A stretch of DNA of 43,409 bases from Thiorhodococcus drewsii AZ1 (GTDB lineage: Bacteria > Pseudomonadota > Gammaproteobacteria > Chromatiales > Chromatiaceae): the NCBI RefSeq assembly GCF_000224065.1, contig NZ_AFWT01000042.1, positions 1 to 43,409 of the forward strand. Direction: 5' to 3'. A program made the position numbers and the translations under genes. Under the pieces are notes generated by a model. It was not told the origin of the DNA. It made no database searches and saw only the letters and a program-made list of their open reading frames with translations. This document shows positions 39,283 through 43,409 of this stretch, one piece after another (positions within the stretch are counted from its first letter, which is position 1; the number at the start of each line of letters is the position of its first letter).

Positions 39283-40449
39283 ATGCGCATCGACATCATC
39301 GCCGGGGCTCGGCCCAATTTCGTGAAGATCGCCCCCATTATTCACGCCATAGAGGCTCGACAATCCGCTGGCTCCGACCTTAGCTATCGTCTGGTACACA
39401 CCGGCCAGCATTACTCCGACAGCCTCTCCAGCACCTTCTTCGAGCAGCTGGATATCCCCGCGCCCCATGTGAATCTTGCCGTCGGCTCCGGCACCCACGC
39501 CGAGCAGACCGGCGCCATCATGATCCGCTACGAGCAACTCCTGCAACAGGCGCCAACCGACCTCTGCCTGGTCGTGGGCGATGTCAACTCCACGCTCGCC
39601 TGCGCCATCACGGCCCAAAAATGCGGCATCCCTGTCGGCCACGTCGAATCCGGACTCCGCTCCGCAGACTGGCGGATGCCCGAGGAGATCAACCGCCTGG
39701 CAACCGATGCCATCACCAACTGGCATTTCACGACCAGCGCGTTTGCCAATGCCAACCTCCGCCGCTCCGGTGTGCCAGAGGAGCGCATCTTCTTCGTCGG
39801 CAATACCATGATCGACACCCTGCTCGCCAACCAAGCGCGCCTCCGCCCACCGAACTGTTGGCGTGAGCTTGGACTGCAGCCTGGACACTACTTCATTCTC
39901 ACAATGCACCGCCCCGCGAGCGTCGATGACACCGGTGTGCTGGCGGGCACCCTCCACGCGATTCTCGAAGGCACCCGCGGCCTACCCCTTGTCTTTCCCG
40001 TACACCCTCGCACCGCACGTCGGCTTGCACATGCAGGCGCCCTCCCCGAGGGTCTGCATCCCATCCCCCCACAGCCGTACCTAGAATTCAACTACCTCGT
40101 CAAGCATGCAAAGGCCATCATCACCGACTCCGGCGGCATCACCGAAGAAGCCACAGTGCTTGGCATCCCTTGCCTCAATCTGCGTGAAACCACCGAGCGC
40201 CCAGAAACGGTCAGCCTAGGCACCACTCGCCTCATCGGAAGAGACCCCGCCAGGCTTGCTCAAGCGCTGACAAACGTCTTCTCCAGCGACTGGCCACCCG
40301 GCCAGATCCCGGAGAAATGGGACGGGAAGGCCGGCCTGCGGATCGCAGCCGCGCTTGACGTGATCGCACGCACCGGGTTAAACCCCATCCAAGCAGCGAG
40401 ACAACCGCCCCAGTGTGCAGTTGTAGATCCCTTTTTCGTCGATACCTAA
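39283..40449 (+). CDS. wecB: UDP-N-acetylglucosamine 2-epimerase (non-hydrolysing)
   Basis: 388 aa from ATG 39283; an upstream in-frame start at 39214 adds 23 implausible residues. It interconverts UDP-GlcNAc and UDP-ManNAc for surface polysaccharide synthesis in the cytoplasm. Family motifs: GARPNFVKIAP at the start, VVGDVNST, HVESGLRS, PEEINR, MHRPAS, VHPRT and TDSGGITEEA with TERPE. Only minor departures from the E. coli enzyme are seen. It precedes the O-ligase-like gene by 93 bases on the same strand, so they likely form an exopolysaccharide operon. Confidence 0.92.
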   Translation: MRIDIIAGARPNFVKIAPIIHAIEARQSAGSDLSYRLVHTGQHYSDSLSSTFFEQLDIPAPHVNLAVGSGTHAEQTGAIMIRYEQLLQQAPTDLCLVVGDVNSTLACAITAQKCGIPVGHVESGLRSADWRMPEEINRLATDAITNWHFTTSAFANANLRRSGVPEERIFFVGNTMIDTLLANQARLRPPNCWRELGLQPGHYFILTMHRPASVDDTGVLAGTLHAILEGTRGLPLVFPVHPRTARRLAHAGALPEGLHPIPPQPYLEFNYLVKHAKAIITDSGGITEEATVLGIPCLNLRETTERPETVSLGTTRLIGRDPARLAQALTNVFSSDWPPGQIPEKWDGKAGLRIAAALDVIARTGLNPIQAARQPPQCAVVDPFFVDT

Positions 40450-40542
40450 ATCCGCCCGATAATCTCAGGATGAATTCACGCACCGTCCCGCGCACGGACC
40501 GCCGTATTTGTAGTCCTGTCAGCAACTACAGCAAGGCCGACA

Positions 40543-41871
40543 ATGCGTGATCTGCTCCTTGTCGCCATCTTCGGCGCAGCCATCATCCCCGCCTTGACGC
40601 GCCCCTATCTCGCCGCCTACATCTGGGCGTGGCTCGGTCTCATGAGCCCTCAGCGCCAAGTCTGGTCATTTGCCACCTCCATTCCTTTCTCTCAACTCAC
40701 CGCCGTGGTGGGACTGGTCTCCCTGCTCCTGGGGAAGCAGCGCAAACTGAATGTGATGTCGCCCGAGACGACCCTTCTCTTGCTGCTCGTCATCTGGACC
40801 TGCATCACCACCATCTTTGCGTTGAATCCCCTTGGCGCTCAGGAGGAACTCGAGCGATTCATCAAGATACAGCTCTTCATCTTCATCACCATCGCCGCGA
40901 TGTCAGACCGCCAAAAGCTGTACGGGCTCGTGTGGGTCATCGTGCTCTCAATCGGCTTCTACGGCGCCAAGGGCGGCCTCTTCACAATCCTGACAGGCGG
41001 CCATCACCAAGTCCTCGGCCCGGCAGGAACCTTTATCGGCGACAACAACACCATGGCCCTCGCCAACCTGATGGTTATCCCTTTGATGCGTTACCTTCAC
41101 CTCCAGGAAAGCAACCGCTGGATTCGTCTTGGATTGCTCGCGGCAATGCTGCTCACAGCGGCGGCTGTCCTTGGGAGCCAGTCACGCGGCGCCTTCCTCG
41201 GCATCCTCGCCATAGGGCTCTTTTCTTGGTGGAAGTCGCCTGGAAAACTCGGAAGCAGTCTCATTGTCGCAGTCGTCGCCACGCTGATCCTAACCTTCAT
41301 GCCCCAAACCTGGTGGGATAAAATGGATACGATCGGCAATTACGAGGAAGATGGCTCGGCGCAAGGCCGATTGAATGCCTGGGGAATGGCAATCAAAATC
41401 GCTAACGATCGCCTTGTTGGGGGAGGCGCGCGAGCCGCCACTGGATTGACCTGTGCTCAGTATGCCGATAATCCGAACGTCTGCGTCGACTTCCACAGCA
41501 TCTACTTTGAGATGCTCGGCGAGCAAGGTTGGATTGGCTTTGGCCTATTCGTGACGCTCGGACTACTCACATGGTTTCGCTGCGCAACCATCGTCAATCA
41601 GTACCGTGATGATCCCGAACGACAATGGGCTGCAAATCTCGCGCAGATGGTTCAGGTTTCGTTGATTGGTTACGGAACAAGTGGAGCCTTTCTAGGGCTC
41701 TCTTACTGGGATTTCCCCTATTATCTCATTGCTCTCGCCGTAATCACTCGAAAACTGAGCGATAACGCGACCGATGTTGCAGAACATACGCCTCACCCTA
41801 GTTCGCACCACTCCATACCAGCGCTTGCAAAGAAAAGAAAAAGGGAAGAAATAACGACAACCAAACGCTGA
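40543..41871 (+). CDS. O-antigen ligase/polymerase-like protein, exosortase-A-associated type
   Basis: 442 aa, polytopic: about ten hydrophobic segments. The N-terminus (PYLAAYIWAWLGLMSPQR) and the large periplasmic loop with FHSIYFEMLGEQGWIG and SQSRGAF match the O-glycosylation ligases found with exosortase A/PEP-CTERM exopolysaccharide loci (Wzy_C type). It would transfer or polymerise lipid-linked glycans on the periplasmic face. A hydrophilic His/Lys-rich tail ends the protein. No exosortase or PEP-CTERM gene is in this window; the operon is interrupted by an IS 30 bases downstream. Confidence 0.85.
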   Translation: MRDLLLVAIFGAAIIPALTRPYLAAYIWAWLGLMSPQRQVWSFATSIPFSQLTAVVGLVSLLLGKQRKLNVMSPETTLLLLLVIWTCITTIFALNPLGAQEELERFIKIQLFIFITIAAMSDRQKLYGLVWVIVLSIGFYGAKGGLFTILTGGHHQVLGPAGTFIGDNNTMALANLMVIPLMRYLHLQESNRWIRLGLLAAMLLTAAAVLGSQSRGAFLGILAIGLFSWWKSPGKLGSSLIVAVVATLILTFMPQTWWDKMDTIGNYEEDGSAQGRLNAWGMAIKIANDRLVGGGARAATGLTCAQYADNPNVCVDFHSIYFEMLGEQGWIGFGLFVTLGLLTWFRCATIVNQYRDDPERQWAANLAQMVQVSLIGYGTSGAFLGLSYWDFPYYLIALAVITRKLSDNATDVAEHTPHPSSHHSIPALAKKRKREEITTTKR

Positions 41872-41884
41872 AAGACTAAACAAC

Positions 41885-41903
41885 CACCGGCTAAAAGCCG
41901 GTG
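41885..41903. repeat. Palindrome overlapping the left end of the complete IS481
   Basis: CACCGGC-TAAAA-GCCGGTG; its last two bases are the first two of the IS terminus. Its core (CCGGC / GCCGG) is the same as in the palindrome at 33907-33923 beside the other IS481 copy. Confidence 0.6.
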
Positions 41904-43006
41904 TTACGTCCCGTGTGATTATCTGCCTCGACGGAGCTATCCTTTGTTCCGAGCCCGCGAGGTGCTAGAGCACGTGGTCCACAAAGCCAGCGCTCGCGGA
42001 ACAGCCCACAGCCCGGGAGCCTGATTACCGATGGAAATCCGCCTGCACAAGAATGCCCGCACCACCCCAGCGATTCGTCGCGATTTGCAAGCATCCACGT
42101 TGCCGAACAAGGTCCTCGCCGCCCAGTACAACCTCTCGGTGCAGACGGTGAGAAAGTGGCGGCGACGCACGGTGGTCGAAGATGCTTCGCACCGCCCACA
42201 CCGGCTCTCAACGACGCTCTCGCCCGAGCAGGAAGTCCTCGTGGTGGCCCTGCGTGAAACGCTGTTGCTGCCGTTCGACGATCTGTTGGCGGTTACCCGC
42301 GAATTCATCCACCCCGAGGCCTCGCGTTCGGCACTCGATCGGTGCTTGCGGCGCCACGGGATCTCCAACCTCAAGTCCCTGATCCCGCAGGAGGCGGACA
42401 CCGCGAAGCGTCCGGTGAAGACCTTCAAGGACTATGCGCCTGGGTTCGTCCACGTCGACGTCAAGTACCTGCCCCAGATGCCCGATGAAGACCGCCGAAA
42501 ATACCTCTTCGCGGCGATCGACCGTGCCACCCGCTGGGTCTATGTCGAGATCCTCGACGACAAGTCGGCGGCCTCGGCCAGTGGTTTTCTCGAGCGCCTG
42601 ATCGCCAAGGCGCCATTCACCCTCACCAAGATCCTCACCGATAACGGCAAAGAGTTCACCGACCGTTTCTGCGCCACGGGCGAGCGCTCGCCGACGGGGC
42701 AGCATCGCTTCGATCAGGTCTGCGCCCAGCACACCATCGAGCATCGCCTGACCAAACCCAGAACTCCACAGACCAATGGCATGGTCGAGCGTTTCAATGG
42801 GCGCATCGCCGAGGTGCTGGCCACCACACGCTTCGACTCGTCGCAAAGTCTGGAGCAAACCATCACCCGCTACGTCCAGGTCTACAACCAACACATTCCG
42901 CAAAAAGCACTCGGGCACATCGCCCCGATTCAAGCCCTCAAGGATTGGGCCGAAAAGCGCCCCGAACTATTCAAAAAGCGTATATACAATCTTCGGGGAC
43001 TTGACA
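41902..43006 (+). mobile_element. Complete IS481-family insertion sequence
   Basis: Imperfect terminal repeats TGTTACGTCCC...GATTAT (from 41902) and TGTCAAGTCCC...GATTGT (complement, ending 43006) bound 1105 bp. A single intact transposase is inside. No clear target duplication; the right end is flush with a truncated IS4 transposase. Confidence 0.8.
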
Positions 43007-43026
43007 CCTCAAGGCGGTGCGTGTGA
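42031..43026 (+). CDS. IS481-family transposase
   Basis: 331 aa. An N-terminal helix-turn-helix (LAAQYNLSVQTVRKWRRR) is followed by an rve-type integrase core with D in HVDVKYLPQM, D in ILTDNGKEF and E in TNGMVERFN. The frame is intact. There is no stop codon before the right inverted repeat: the last codons (SRRCV) and the TGA lie in flanking DNA, so the C-terminus depends on the insertion site. Potentially active. Confidence 0.92.
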   Translation: MEIRLHKNARTTPAIRRDLQASTLPNKVLAAQYNLSVQTVRKWRRRTVVEDASHRPHRLSTTLSPEQEVLVVALRETLLLPFDDLLAVTREFIHPEASRSALDRCLRRHGISNLKSLIPQEADTAKRPVKTFKDYAPGFVHVDVKYLPQMPDEDRRKYLFAAIDRATRWVYVEILDDKSAASASGFLERLIAKAPFTLTKILTDNGKEFTDRFCATGERSPTGQHRFDQVCAQHTIEHRLTKPRTPQTNGMVERFNGRIAEVLATTRFDSSQSLEQTITRYVQVYNQHIPQKALGHIAPIQALKDWAEKRPELFKKRIYNLRGLDTSRRCV

Positions 43027-43409
43027 CCTTGAAGGCCCCGTACCGTCGCGACCGTCGGCTCAGCAAGGTCACTGTCACCGCGCTCTTGGCCACGGAGATC
43101 GACCCTCCCAGCAACGATGACCCGCTCGAGTGGCTGCTGCTGACCAATCTCCCCGTCGAGAGGCCCGAACAAGCGCTCGAGAAGATCGCCTGGTATCTGT
43201 GTCGCTGGCAAGTGGAGGTCTTCTTCAAGATTCTCAAAAGTGGCTGCAAGATCGAGCGCTTGCAGTTGGAGGAACGCAAGCACCTGGAGCCCGCCATCAC
43301 CTTCTACATGATCATCGCCTGGCGCGTTCTGTTGCTCACCCACCTCGGGCGCGCCTGCCCCGAGTTGCCCTGCGATGTCGTCTTCGACGCGGCCGAATGG
43401 CAGGCCGTC
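43007..43409 (+). pseudogene. Truncated IS4/Tn5-like transposase (C-terminal part, runs off window)
   Basis: From the IS481 boundary to the window end the frame beginning at 43008 is open and encodes the C-terminal half of a Tn5-like transposase: RVTLKAPYRRDRRLSKV, LEWLLLTN, and the catalytic Glu region WYLCRWQVEVFFKILKSGCKIE. The N-terminal part with the first two Asp residues is missing on the left. A TGA at 43002-43004 inside the IS481 end closes the frame upstream. It is related to, but distinct from, the transposase at 34734. The right boundary is outside the window. Confidence 0.8.

Overview
The window looks like a piece of a high-GC gammaproteobacterial chromosome, most plausibly a purple sulfur bacterium or relative (Chromatiales). 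This rests on gene content and protein style only: LpxH, a NarX/NarL-type two-component pair, HDOD-GGDEF, an exosortase-A-type O-ligase, and giant DUF4214 surface proteins. No ribosomal or photosynthesis marker is present, so the assignment is an inference.

Layout. (1) 1-5985: the 3' part of a giant repeat-built secreted or surface protein (two near-identical 354-bp-period repeats, Ig-like and cadherin-like modules, an EP hexamer tract, calcium-binding type-3 repeats, C-terminal DUF4214 domains), followed by a strong hairpin. (2) 6239-24222: a stable chromosomal block with a NarX/NarL-like pair, a rhodanese, lpxH, a small operon of an ankyrin lipoprotein plus a 95-aa protein, a membrane protein, a nucleoside deaminase, a YceI protein, an HDOD-GGDEF regulator, a divergent pair of lipid-linked-sugar glycosyltransferases, a hydrolase-OsmC fusion, alanine racemase, an outer-membrane transporter-like protein, a GST, a SHOCT protein and an IclR regulator. 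(3) 24.3-27.84 kb: a group II intron with an intact reverse transcriptase but a cut-off domain V, abutted by an IS4-type element whose transposase is frameshifted. (4) 28063-33759: a second giant secreted protein with N-terminal DUF4214, internally mosaic: two stretches drop to about 28-35% GC (single 60-base lines counted by hand) between high-GC flanks. (5) 33.9-36.1 kb: a pile of nested insertion sequences (IS481 remnant, IS3 remnant, intact Tn5-like IS4). (6) 36.2-41.9 kb: a cell-surface cassette with a secreted beta-helix/propeller protein, UDP-GlcNAc 2-epimerase and an O-antigen-ligase-like membrane protein. (7) 41.9-43.4 kb: a complete IS481 element flush against a truncated IS4 transposase.

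How it fits together. The left 24 kb is housekeeping and signalling with normal composition. The right 19 kb is an accessory surface/exopolysaccharide region shaped by mobile DNA. The most unusual items are the two giant DUF4214 proteins (one carries the domain at its C-terminus, the other at its N-terminus), the compositional mosaic inside the second, and the beta-helix/propeller protein beside exopolysaccharide genes. No complete new defence, CRISPR or biosynthetic system could be recognised.
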